DNA of 64,000 nucleotides from Gyromitra esculenta (taxonomy: Eukaryota; Ascomycota; Pezizomycetes; Pezizales; Discinaceae). Below, piece by piece: positions 25,098 through 35,173 of the stretch. The translations under genes were made by a program, and so were the position numbers. Position 1 is the stretch's first letter. Every line of letters begins with the position of its first letter. Under the pieces are notes generated by a model that saw only the letters and a program-made list of their open reading frames with translations, had not been told where the DNA came from and searched no databases. The stretch lies in assembly GCA_038503075.1 (NCBI GenBank), contig JBCAML010000002.1, positions 434,001 to 498,000 of the forward strand, read 5' to 3'.

Positions 25098-27520
25098 GAT
25101 TTTCGCTTGTGGGGAGGATTTGTCAGACACGGCGTAACTTTCAAAACGTTAGCATGCAGAGCCTGGTAGCTGGGAGTCTGATTTGCCCTCGGCAGTTTCG
25201 CCGCTAGCCCTCAGCTGCGCGAAATTCAACGAATCGTTCTTACATAAAGGGTCGAGTGCCAAGTTTGGTTTCAGAATTCTGGTGTCTTTGGCAAACTAGA
25301 CACCCCAGGTCGGAAATGAATTGATAACGCGGTTTGCAATAGTAACGACATCAGCTACGTGTATTGCGATGATAACTAATTTGGTTAGAACACGGACGAC
25401 GATAAGGCAGTTGCGGCAGGAGTTTCCCTTATTCCATCTAGCGTATGTTCGTGTTTGTTCTTGGAACCTCTATACGATACCATGATTATAAGGGCCATGA
25501 GCTTGAGTCAGATATAGTGGATATCCTATATTTGGTATCTCCCGCTGTCTTTTCACTGGTCAATATACGCTCAGATATCTTGATTAGTTTTTTTGCTGGC
25601 TTTTGTAATGGTAGGGCCTCTTCGGAGTTTGTTTGTCGAATGCCCGAGTCTTACTCACTGTAAAATCCCTGGGCTTCCTTCCACCTTTATGGTTTCGTTT
25701 TCACTCATCTTCCATCCTTTGCTATTGCGCCCGCGCTGCTCTCTTGCTCTCTCTAGGATACTTATTTTTTACCCTCATTCTTCTTTCTACCCTTATCCAT
25801 ATATCCAATTACCACGAAATAGCCCATTGGCTACCGAACACCCAATAATTTATTCAAATCCATTATAAGTAATATACTAGCAAATCAGCCTTTACAGAAA
25901 CCGGCTGTCTCTATGATACACTAATCAAAACCTAAGAGTCTAGCTAGTATTCGAACGCGTAGATCACATTTTCTGCAATCTCCGCCCCACCCCCTTTCGA
26001 CTATATTATCCATCCCTGGCCCCAGCTAGCCTTCTTCTCGCTACCTCCAACTAGGCCTAATCGAAGCGATATCAGCAACAGAATTTACGCCGCCAACAGA
26101 GAATACTCGCTCTCTCAATCATTTCCTAGCAGCTGGTTAAAAAAAAAAAGACCCAGGAGAATCCACCAGCGGGGGGGCATACTTCAAGGCCACTTACTAT
26201 CTTGCGAGGGGTAAACTTTTGCAACTTAATTTTTCTAGTTTTAGATGAGACATGGTTTCACCACGGATTGTACGCGCTTTAACAGTTTCAAACTCCTTTT
26301 CGTCTAGAAACAGTCGAGTTACTGCATGATTCTAGAGAATGACTGCGTAGCGGGACAGCTCTCACTCCATTGTCTCTCTGGCTGTGGAGTTTAGGATTAA
26401 TACTGAGCAGTAACTCGATTACGGCATCCCCCTCATTCTATGATCTGATTGAAGCATAACGATCCAGATCCAGATTGTTGAACTCTGGATCTTTATTCCA
26501 GACTGGCTGTGTTCTACGTCGATTCAGAGGTTCGAGGCTATTTTAAGGAGCTAAGAGGAGCGAAAGAGGACTTATTTCTGTTGCTGCTTTTGATAGTGGG
26601 TTTGGATTCGGAGCGAAGGGGTACTCGAAAAACGTTTTAGATGATGGATCGTATACGCTAGAGAGCTAAGATATATCCTTCAGCTATCATTAATCGCTTG
26701 CTATCTGGAGAAGAAACTCCTACGGAAGGGCAAAGAGTATCATTCACAGTTTCGTTCCTCCCCGATGGTCCGGATCCGCCACACAAGGAATCTGCCGCCC
26801 AGTTCGACGGGCCACAGTTGACTGGTTGGGCACATGGGATATATATTGCATATTTCCTAATATTTCCTAACTTTCCGTCTTTCTACAAGCTCTGGTCTAT
26901 TCGGCGGGGATAGCCTCGCTTTACAGCTCCTCTAGCTGGCTAGGTCAAAATGTTACTTGCAAGGAAATTAATTAAGAATATGGGACGTTTATACGCTCTA
27001 TTTTTTTTGTTAAATCATTGTTTCATTGTTTTTAATGGTACAAGAATGTCACATGCAACTGAAGTTATAGCGTGAGCAAAAGCCAATAGCGTGAACAGAA
27101 CCCACGTTTATATGCTCTATACACGTTCCATATACATAAGATACTTTTTTTTGCCACCCTCTCATTTTTTTCATTCTCTCATACTGATTGCTAGCAGCCT
27201 TAGTTCGATCTATATAGATACTTAATAATGCATCCAACCAATCATGCGTATCTTCCTACTAGACATAATAATTGTAGTAAGTGAGAATCAGCCAATCGAA
27301 TCCGATAAGCTGAGACATATATGATTTAGATATGGTAGATATGTGGTACGAACGGTCAGTATCAAGGACATGCCGGCTTCCATTCTCTAGGAACTAGTCC
27401 GTCCTCTATGGCAGAGAGAACAGAAAAGCAGATAATATATATATATGGCACGCAGTGAAACAAGTACATATAGCAAAAACCGCAATAATATTTTTTTTTT
27501 GTTGTTGAATCCATTAATTG

Positions 27521-27538
27521 TTATCCCTTCGCTCGTAG
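27521..27538 (+). repeat. Left terminal inverted repeat of the piggyBac-like element
   Basis: TTATCCCTTCGCTCGTAG, an 18-bp perfect inverted match to 32973-32990. It is located 101 bp beyond the transposase stop codon. Confidence 0.85.
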
Positions 27539-27638
27539 GCTGATTTGCGGGTGATTTTGATGCATGGCAACGAGATCGGGCGAACTATTATTACTACGTA
27601 CAAGGCCAAAAAAAATCAAAAAAAAATACAGGAAACTA

Positions 27639-28507
27639 CTAGAAAGTACAGTGATACTCATAGAAACAATTTCGCGACCCTGTTAAGCAGAGAGGTTCAT
27701 TGCAGGCTTCACACTTCCACTGAGTCTTTGGTAAATACCTACTATCCAGCAGTCCACCCTGCTCCTTTTCCCTCCTACGGCAACAGAAGCAAACCCTTCT
27801 TTCTTCAGCTGGAACACAGACAGGGAGATGCAGAGCTGATTGAGAATTAATTCCGGAGGTTTTGGTAGGAATTGAAGACCCCGATAGTGGTGGATTTGAT
27901 TGACTAGGAGACTTAGGTTTTCGAGGCCCTTGTAGAATCAACTCCCAAGCAACTTGCATTCGGAAATCCTTGTGCTGGAGCCCATCATATTGATTTAAAT
28001 CGCGGTATATGATGAAAGCATTAATCAGCACCGTGTCTAGAACCCAAAAAATATAGGAAACCAGTTGCGTCTAGTGATTAATTGGGTAGAGTAGTAACAG
28101 CGATACTGATCAGCCACATCTACCCCCACCTTATTGTGATTGTAATCTGCAACACAAGTAGGAATATTGAGTGTCAGGCTTGCAGCATCTCTAAATAGCT
28201 CTCGGGCTGCAACAGGATTCGAACGGCTAGGTCTGTTTCGATCCATTGAGACTACAGCATTGCGTCCTGTTAAAGTATGCAATGTAGTCATCAATGATAC
28301 TGGAGCATTATCATGTAACGGATCTACAATACCGTTACCTGCAGTGAAGCATAATAGTACTGGGCAAGCAGAGAGGTAGTAAGGATCAGCATGAGTGGTG
28401 TAGCTACCACATGTTAGAGGATACCTGTTACCCTGCTGTTCCAATGGAGTGGAACCAGCGAGAATAATATTAGCTGACGAGCCAATGATATATCTCCGGC
28501 GATACCT
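27639..28507 (-). pseudogene. piggyBac-like transposase, C-terminal half (frameshifted)
   Basis: Reading leftward from the insertion border, the translation contains DNAPVSLMTTLHTL, CVADYNHNKVGVDVADQY (the region around the third catalytic Asp of DDE_Tnp_1_7 enzymes) and LINAFIIYRDLN. It ends in a Cys-rich finger (CFCCRR, CEACNEPLC, CFYEYHC), as in other piggyBac transposases. The reading frame breaks at the A6 run at 28046-28051, where a one-base change shifts phase; downstream protein similarity resumes in another frame. The segment expected between the first-half fragment and this one, which carries the second catalytic Asp, is not recognisable and seems lost. Confidence 0.85.
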
Positions 28508-28915
28508 CTCAAGGAGCGGGTTTCTTATCAAGTTCTCGAGTATCCCTTGAGATGAGCAGTGCTACTTGAGTGGGAAACCAACAGCGAGAATGTGTGCGAA
28601 AGTTCTACAGGCTCTACTGTTAGTTTAAGTCGTGGTGACTTAAAGACAGCGACAGCGAAGGATTACGAGGTGTAACCGAGGTTTGTATTGTAGAATACAA
28701 GAGTGAACAATAGAAGACGTTGCTTAAAGAAAGAAGAAGAAAAAGTACAACAAGAGGGGAAATCCCTTCGCTTATATACTCATAATCCGCCTCTCTGATG
28801 ACAAACGTATGACTCATTGTAAAGGAAACCAAGAGAAACGTATCAAAGAAACAACAAAACAACGCGGCTAAACATCCGTCCCACCGACCAAACAACACAA
28901 CAACCATCCATGAAA
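28508..28915 (-). repeat. 400-bp repeat unit A
   Basis: Outer end CTCAAGGAGCGGG, inner end CCATCCATGAAA. On the minus strand it carries TATATAAG-like promoter sequence ahead of GCGAAGGG, a pyrimidine tract and the string AAGCAACGTCTTCTATTG, shared closely with units B and C. Confidence 0.8.
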
Positions 28916-29182
28916 ATACCAAACACAGGAAGCTCCTGTGGTGGCGTTCCCAACCCATCTGTGCATATACTAGCGGCCCAGAGCCACTGGTGCGGCAATA
29001 GGGAATCTATTAAGTGCAGGACACCTCACATGCAACAGTAGACTGATCAGCGCCGATTCCTACATCCAGCATAGGCATGGCATGCAGCTGGCGGATCAAG
29101 AAAGTCTAACTGGACAGAACAACCGAGGAGTGCCGAAGAGCGCCAAAGTGATCATTAGTTGAATCCTGAGGTGCCCCGCCCT

Positions 29183-29590
29183 CTCAAGGAGCAGGTTTCT
29201 TGTCAAGCTCTCGAGAATCCCCCGAGATGAGCAGTGCTACTTGAGTAGGAAACCAACAGCGAGAGTGTATACGGAGATTCTACAGGCTCTACGAGGGGGT
29301 CAAGTTATGATGACTTGAGGGCAGCGACAGCGATGGATTACGAGGTGTAACCGAGGATTGTATTGTGAAATACACGAGTAAACAATAGAAGACGTTGCTT
29401 AAGGAAAGAAGAAGAAAAAGCGCAACAAGAGGGGAATTCCCTTCGCTTATATACCGCATCCCAACTCTTCCGATGACAAAGACCTGACTCATGATAACAG
29501 AAACCCAAAGAAACAAAAGGAACACTAGTACAACGCGACAACTACCAACCCTTACGCCTAACCAACCAACAGAGCATCCATCCATGAAAC
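29183..29590 (-). repeat. 400-bp repeat unit B
   Basis: Same orientation as unit A, with the same two ends (CTCAAGGAGCAGG and CCATCCATGAAA) and the internal TATATAAG/GCGAAGGG segment. It begins 267 bp after unit A ends. Confidence 0.8.
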
Positions 29591-29846
29591 GCCCGCAATA
29601 ACTTGGCATGTTCTCAGGGTCTCGACGGGCCCCCAGCAGAGTAGAACAGAAAGAGGACGGCAAGTCAGCAGCACTATAAAGATAGTGCATGACCCCGCCA
29701 CCTGTTGCTCTTCTTCCCAGTCTCATCAGACAGAATACTACCGAGTAGAGCCCTTAAGATTATTAAGTACTTTGCACGAAAATACTCTTAAACATCTCAA
29801 CCTGATTTAGTATTTGCAACGGCCGTATTCCTATACCTATCCCCAT

Positions 29847-30254
29847 CTCAAGGAGCGGGTTTCTTGTCAAGCTCTCGAGTATCCCTTGAGATGAGCAGTG
29901 CTACTTGAATGGGAAACCAGCGACGAAAGAGTGTACGAAGATTCTACAGGCTCTACAATTGGTTTAAGTCGAGGTGACTTAAAGACAGCGACAGTGGAGG
30001 GTTATAAGATGTAACCGAGGTTTGTATTGTAGAATACAAGAGTGAACAATAGAAGACGTTGCTTAAAGAAAGAAGAAGGAAAAGTACGACCTGAGGGGAA
30101 ACCCCTTCGCTTATATACCTCGTTCCAACTCCTTCGATGACAAAGACATGACTCATTGTAATAGGAAACCCATAGAAACATAAAGAACAATAATAGAACG
30201 TGACAACCACATACCCATATATCCGATCGATCAACACGACAACCATCCATGAAA
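29847..30254 (-). repeat. 400-bp repeat unit C
   Basis: Same orientation as A and B, very similar to A. Together with the inverted unit D it forms a 949-bp structure with long inverted repeats around a 137-bp unique centre. Confidence 0.8.
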
Positions 30255-30391
30255 CCCCACTACAGAGCAGTAGGACTACCTCCGTTACATATCATACCAA
30301 AGAAGCGTAGCAACCCCTCTATCAACTGCGCCAGTAGTGAAGTGATATTCTACCTTTGTCTCAGAGTTGGCGGGTACTTTTAACTCCTCTG

Positions 30392-30795
30392 GTTTCATGG
30401 ATGGATGTTTTGTTAATTGGTTGGATACATGGGTATACGGTTGTCGCGTTTCGTTGTTGTTCTTTATGTTTCTATGGGTTTCCTGTTACAATGAGTCAAG
30501 TCTTTGTCATCATGAGTTTAACGCAGATATGTCGGCGATTCCCCCTCATATTGTACTTTTCCTTCTTCTTTCTTTAAGCAACGTCTTCTATTGTACACTC
30601 ACTGTATCTTACAAATACAACCTCGGATTACATCTCGTAATCTTTCGCCGTCGCCGTCTTCAAGTCATCATAACTTGAATCATTGATAGAGCCTGTAGAA
30701 TCTCCGTGCACTCTCTCGTCGTTAGTTTCTTGTCCAAGTAGCACTGCTTATCTCGGGAGATACCTGAGAGCTTGGCAAGAATCTCGCTCCTTGAG
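30392..30795 (+). repeat. 400-bp repeat unit D (inverted)
   Basis: Inverted copy: begins TTTCATGGATGGATG and ends GCTCCTTGAG. It pairs with C in inverted orientation. Confidence 0.8.
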
Positions 30796-30888
30796 ATCTG
30801 GATAGCCAGTTCTGTCCCGTCTAGTAGTCCCACATCCACCAATGCCAATAGCTCGAAAATTAGATAGCAGGTCTCACGGTTCAGTTTC

Positions 30889-31279
30889 TCGGTAAGCCCT
30901 TTAGTATCCCTAAAGGTGAGCAGTGCTACTTAAGCGAGATACTAACACGTTCGAGGAGTGCAGCGTTTCTACAGGTTCTACAGTGGGTATACTTCAAGGC
31001 GAAGTATCAGCGATGTTTCACAGCGACAGCGGAAGTTCTGAGATAGAACCGTGGTGGTATTTGGAGTAATACAGGTAGAAGTGAATGAGAACGTTGCTTA
31101 GAGAAGAAAAGAAGAGAACACCAAAACCGTCCTCCTTATATACCCCGCTTTCTTCTATCCAAAACTCATAACCGAACATAACCGAAAGACAAAGACATTG
31201 TTTAACAAGAAAGAACCCATGACCCACGAACATTACTTCTAACCGAAACCAAACCCATTATCCTTCTTCATCCGTGAAA
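30889..31279 (-). repeat. 400-bp repeat unit E (diverged)
   Basis: Diverged copy in the A/B/C orientation. It keeps GAGCAGTGCTACTT, TCTACAGG and AACGTTGCTTAGAGAAG but has lost the CTCAAGGAGCGGG end. Confidence 0.65.
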
Positions 31280-31356
31280 GCAGGTCCAAAGTTGTATAAT
31301 AGTTATCTGTATAGATATTGAAGGCTTTGGAATCGTATGGGAGCTGTTTGGCAAGG

Positions 31357-31768
31357 TTTTCATGGATGGTTGCTTTCGTTGATCGGTTAGGTATGGGATT
31401 ACAGGGTTGTTGCGTTGTGTCAATATTCTTTGTGTTTCCTTGGGTTTCTATTACAATGAGTCAGATCTTTGTCATCGGAGGAGTTGGAATGTGGTATATA
31501 AGCGAAGGGATCTTCCCTCTTGTTGTACTTTTCCTTCTTCTTTCCTTAAGCAACGTCTTCTGTAGCACACTCTTGTATTTTGCAATACAAACCTCGGTTA
31601 TACTTCATAACCTCACGCTGTCTCCAATCTCAAGTCCTCTATACTTGAACACTTCGTAGAGCCTGTGGAATTCCCGTAAACACTCTTGTCGCTTAGTTTT
31701 CTCTTCGAGTAGCACCGCTCATCTCGGGGGATACCTGAGAGCTTGAAGATAAAACCTCGCCCCTTGAG
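31357..31768 (+). repeat. 400-bp repeat unit F (inverted)
   Basis: Inverted copy that forms the right border of the insertion. Begins TTTTCATGGATGG, carries TATATAAGCGAAGGG, and ends CGCCCCTTGAG directly at the interrupted transposase codons. Confidence 0.8.
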
Positions 31769-32732
31769 AAAGGTGCAGGCACATGGCTCCGGTAGGAGTA
31801 AGGCCACCAGGGGTAGGTTGAGTTGCGTTTGGAGGTAGGGGATCATATCCATCTTTAGATCCTGAATGCGGCCAGAAATCCCAGACATACCCATGATCTG
31901 CTAGACAATGAAATTTATACCCAATCTCAATAGGCTTGCCTGGCATTTTGCAGATGTCAAAAGATCTACCCACAAAACGCATCATAGCCTCGTCTATTGT
32001 AACATTTGACTCAGGGGTGCGGTACTGTTGTGAAGCAAATCGTAGTCGATCAAGGAGTGGGTCCACTTTTGCATGCCACAGTCGTTGCCCTGTAGATGAC
32101 AGCTTGGGCGCATCTGGATGAGAGATATGAAAGTACTGTTTAATCTCTTCAAATCTGGTCTGGCTCATGTAATCACAAAAGTCATGGCGTGGCCATAAAA
32201 TGTCATGCTCTCCACACCAGTCTGAAACTGCAGGCTTCTTCACTAACCCCATATATATTATAATCCCAAACCAGCACCTCAATTCTGCCACTGTTACTGG
32301 CCTCCATGGCCGGCTCCCTAGCTTGCTCTCTTCTTTATGTGGGTCTTGCTTTCTTTTTTTAGCAGCATACAGGTTTGTATTGCGTGTTATAAGTTTTAAA
32401 ATGTCCTTAGAAAAGAACAAATCAAAGATATGACATGGCTCAATCACATTTAAAGTACGCAAAAAGAGTGGCAACTGATTTTGAGCTTTGTGTAGAGGCT
32501 TTGAATGTATGAAGGGTGCAAAATATGGAGCTTTAGGTAGCGAGGATTGAATGTTCGATGGTGTTTTTGTGAAAATCTGGCGGTTCCGAGAACGCAAGTG
32601 AGATTTCATGATGCGAGTTTTGGGGATCTTGGAAGATGGCTTCTTGTAGGCATGAGCTGGGGGCAGTGAATCAATTGGCGGTATGTAGTAGCTAGTATTT
32701 GCTACATGTGGGCGGAGGACAAGGTCTGTCAT
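31769..32732 (-). pseudogene. piggyBac-like transposase, N-terminal half
   Basis: Starts at the ATG at 32732 and stays open for 321 codons to the insertion border. It includes the DDE_Tnp_1_7 core: RPVTVAELRCWFGIIIYMGL, ILWPRHDFCDYMSQTRFEEI, VTIDEAMMRFVGR (first catalytic Asp) and GYKFHCLADHGYVWDF. The similarity stops at TPTGAMCLHLSQ, where the nested repeats begin. The long intact frame suggests the nested insertion, not slow decay, was the main inactivating event. It is the same gene as the C-terminal half at 27639-28507. Confidence 0.88.
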
Positions 32733-32972
32733 GGTGGTGGAGAAATGGGAGGGTAAAGCGGAAGGATGGGTTTACTATGGGAAAAAGTACAGGTGTGGAA
32801 TTCGGGTTTTTATAGATTTTTAGGCACTCAAACTTGAGCCCCCCTTGCTTAGAGTATTCACTACATACTAAAAATTACCTGCATAAGTTTTGAGAACTCG
32901 GAGTATATCGGGTGTGGAAATACAGGCAGCGAATTATTTGGCGAGGGCTTCAAAGCCCTCCAAAACCCGTTG

Positions 32973-32990
32973 CTACGAGCGAAGGGATAA
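32973..32990 (-). repeat. Right terminal inverted repeat of the piggyBac-like element
   Basis: CTACGAGCGAAGGGATAA, the exact reverse complement of the left terminus. It lies about 240 bp upstream of the transposase start. Confidence 0.85.
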
Positions 32991-33292
32991 TTACCGGCAT
33001 CCAACAATAATTTACGTTGGTATTGGCTATCTAAAATAGGTTCGAATGTATATATAGATATACTGCCAACTATCTGTGAATTTGACTATATTGGAGTAGC
33101 CATTTACGGAAATTTATGTCTTGGGTTTATCTATACATCTGTCCATTAAACGTTTTCCATCCTGAAAATCGAGCGATATTTCATGATTACGATTATTTTT
33201 TCTAACCGATTAAGAATATCACCCAAGATCTTAGGCATATATTTTATTGGGTAAAAATGCTTCAAATATACAACCCTCACTTACCACCTTAT
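32991..33292. other. Short spacer between transposon and HEM14
   Basis: 302 AT-rich bases, probably including the HEM14 3' untranslated region. Nothing else is recognised. Confidence 0.6.
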
Positions 33293-35173
33293 TTAGTCCC
33301 GAATTTTTTTAACCCACTTTCTCTCATTAGCCCATCCCTCCAAACCCGTAAACCCTTCCTTCCCACCCTCAGCAACCTTCTTCGCAATCACCCTCGCACC
33401 TCTAATACAATCATTTAGCCCAACACCTCCATAACTACTTCCTGCAACACCAACCCTTCCGCCGAACGCCTTCATCAGATTTCCATGGGAAATTCTCAGC
33501 CTCTCGTCGTGGCCTACATGGTATTGTGGAATACACTCCTTCTGTAACGTAACATTGCTCAATAACGGCTTTTCAGTGATCTTTAAATGGCGCTTCAGAA
33601 CTTCTGTTGCCATGCGAACTGCTTCTTCCTCGTCTGGGTAGTTGTTTCTACCCGTCCAGTAGTGTCCACCCATCATTATTGTGACCTTTGTACCAGTTTC
33701 GGGTGAAGGAGTTTCGTTGGTGGTGGTATCAGAATCGAAGATAACGCCAAGAGCGTGTTCGGGGTTTTGGGAATCGGATACAGTTTTCGGGATCAGGTAG
33801 CCGAAACCTTTGACAGGGAGGAGGTTAGGTGTTTTGAAGTAGAGGTTTACGACGAGAACTGTTACAGCTGAAATGGCGGCGAGAGACGGAGACGGAGTAG
33901 TGGAAGGGAGTAGGGAGGCGAAAGTAGTGGCAGAGAGAGTGGATATCAGAGCAGTGTGGCAGTCGGTGGCCGTGGGGTGTATTATCTGATTATTCAAGTT
34001 AGCGGGGCGTCCAGAGTATGGGGAAAAAGAGAATATCTATGCCTTACTTGGATTGGTGTGGGGTGGCTTGGAATGTAGGATATTTCTTTCATATTGTACC
34101 CGGTTTTTATGGTGACGTTCGGGTTCGTTTGCAGTTCCTTCGTTAGTGCAAGGCTAAGTGTTTCGATTCCCTTCTTAAATGTGTAGACACTCGCATTCCG
34201 CATACTCGCGCAGATATCCAGATTATCCGCGTATAGCTCCATTCTGATAGTTTGGTCCTCCAGCAATTCTTCCTTCTGCCTCGCGAAGGCACTTCTCGCA
34301 AGGCTTCCGTACACTTCCTCGTTCCTCCAGAAGCCGGGGAAAAGCGATTTTGCGCTGAGTTTGTCTATATCCCCGGCATAGATACCGTGAAGAGCTGCGC
34401 TAGCCAAGTTATTTGCGAGGTTCTTGTTGAAGCGTCGTGTGAGGAAGCTCCCTACAGACTCATCCTCGAGATCACTCGGCCGACGTTTTCGGAATGGCTC
34501 TGCCAGTACTCCGCCAAAGACGCCTTTCATTACGGGGAGGTTAACACTCAAGATAGCGGAAAAGATATCGCTGGGTAATTGGTTAAGCCGGTCTGGATAG
34601 TAGATGAACCGATTTCTTGCGGCCGGGGATGATTGTGGGATGATAAGAAGCTCTTTTTCGAGACCGAGTTGACGGATCTATAGGTTGTCGTTAACCTGTG
34701 ATGATGCTTCTCCTTCGTGCATTGAAGATGCAATACCATGTCTATTGTGACCAGCCCTGCAACAGTCCAAGGACGAATTGTTCTGGGACCTTGTTCGAAC
34801 AATACGGTTTCATTCCCATGTTTGACTTGCTTGGAGCGAAGCCATCCTCCCAGTCGCGGAGATTGCTCGTAGAGTGTAATTGGGACTCCTGGGGCAAACT
34901 TGGTGAGGTACCATGCTACTGATAGCCCGGTTATGCCACCACCTGCATTAGAGGTATCGAATTAGCTGAGATTCTCGCGGTAGATATTCTGATGGAAAGT
35001 GCGAGTGAACCGAGAACTGCAACTGACTTGGTCTGGTCGACGTCGGTTGAGGTAGAGTAATACTTAGCGTATGCAGGGCGGAAGAGAACGCATTGTCGGA
35101 TGCAGGAGCGAGATGAGTATAAAACTCTCAGCGCGGAAGATGTTACCTGTTCGCTGGATAGAGGACGTAGCAT
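33293..35173 (-). CDS. HEM14: Protoporphyrinogen oxidase, mitochondrial
   Basis: Exons in transcription order: 35173-35011, 34942-34737, 34677-34048, 33985-33293; introns of 68, 59 and 62 bp. The product is 563 residues. The first 45 or so residues are rich in Arg/Ser and lack acids, as expected of a mitochondrial presequence. Then comes the FAD-binding motif VAVLGGGITGLSVAWYL (from residue 51) and an ITLYEQSPRLGGWLRS segment, and GPRTIRP. The C-terminal part has VKGFGYLIP and GVAGSSYGGVGLNDCI, the conserved end of the flavin site. The enzyme oxidises protoporphyrinogen IX to protoporphyrin IX at the inner mitochondrial membrane, the penultimate haem step. Intron 1 begins GTTCAC, a weak donor, but it restores the Gly-rich loop exactly. 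The start is the only ATG that gives a presequence in frame. Confidence 0.93.

Larger units (their letters stand above)
22996..27520. other. Gene-poor interval of 4.5 kb upstream of the ABC transporter
   Basis: The right flank of the transporter start should contain its promoter. The interval is AT-rich with poly-T and TATA-like runs, a (CCAT)n run near 24967, two TACATGTA palindromes (24057, 25087) and one TCCGCGGA element. Open frames are short and without motifs. No gene is supported on either strand. Confidence 0.6.
28508..31768. mobile_element. 3.26-kb insertion inside the transposase, made of six related repeats
   Basis: The transposase coding sequence is interrupted exactly by this block. 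It starts with CTCAAGGAGCGGG and ends with the inverted form CGCCCCTTGAG. Inside are six copies (A-F) of a 390-412-bp repeat, four in one orientation (A, B, C, E) and two inverted (D, F), separated by unrelated spacers. No transposase or reverse transcriptase is encoded, so the elements are non-autonomous. No target-site duplication was found by eye around the block or around the C-D pair. Confidence 0.7.
27521..32990 (-). mobile_element. Decayed piggyBac-like DNA transposon with nested insertion
   Basis: The 18-mer TTATCCCTTCGCTCGTAG at 27521-27538 is exactly repeated in inverted orientation at 32973-32990, and enclosed between them are both halves of one piggyBac-type transposase gene on the minus strand. 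Similarity between the two ends continues for some bases outside (TTGTTGAATCC versus TTGTTGGATGC), so the true border is uncertain and no clean TTAA duplication is visible. The enclosed length is 5.47 kb; subtracting the 3.26-kb internal insertion leaves about 2.2 kb, normal for piggyBac-type elements. The transposase is split by the insertion and frameshifted, so this copy cannot encode an active enzyme. Confidence 0.85.

Noticed and set aside
28620..31660. Several similar 70-145-codon frames inside the nested repeats with hydrophobic VLFLLLSLSNV-type segments
   Set aside because: They are similar because they are translations of the same non-coding repeat unit, and they lie on whichever strand the unit lies.
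28508..31768. Interpretation of the nested units as a normal LTR retrotransposon
   Set aside because: Units are present in both orientations, lack TG..CA ends, and no gag/pol, primer-binding site or polypurine tract was seen between them.
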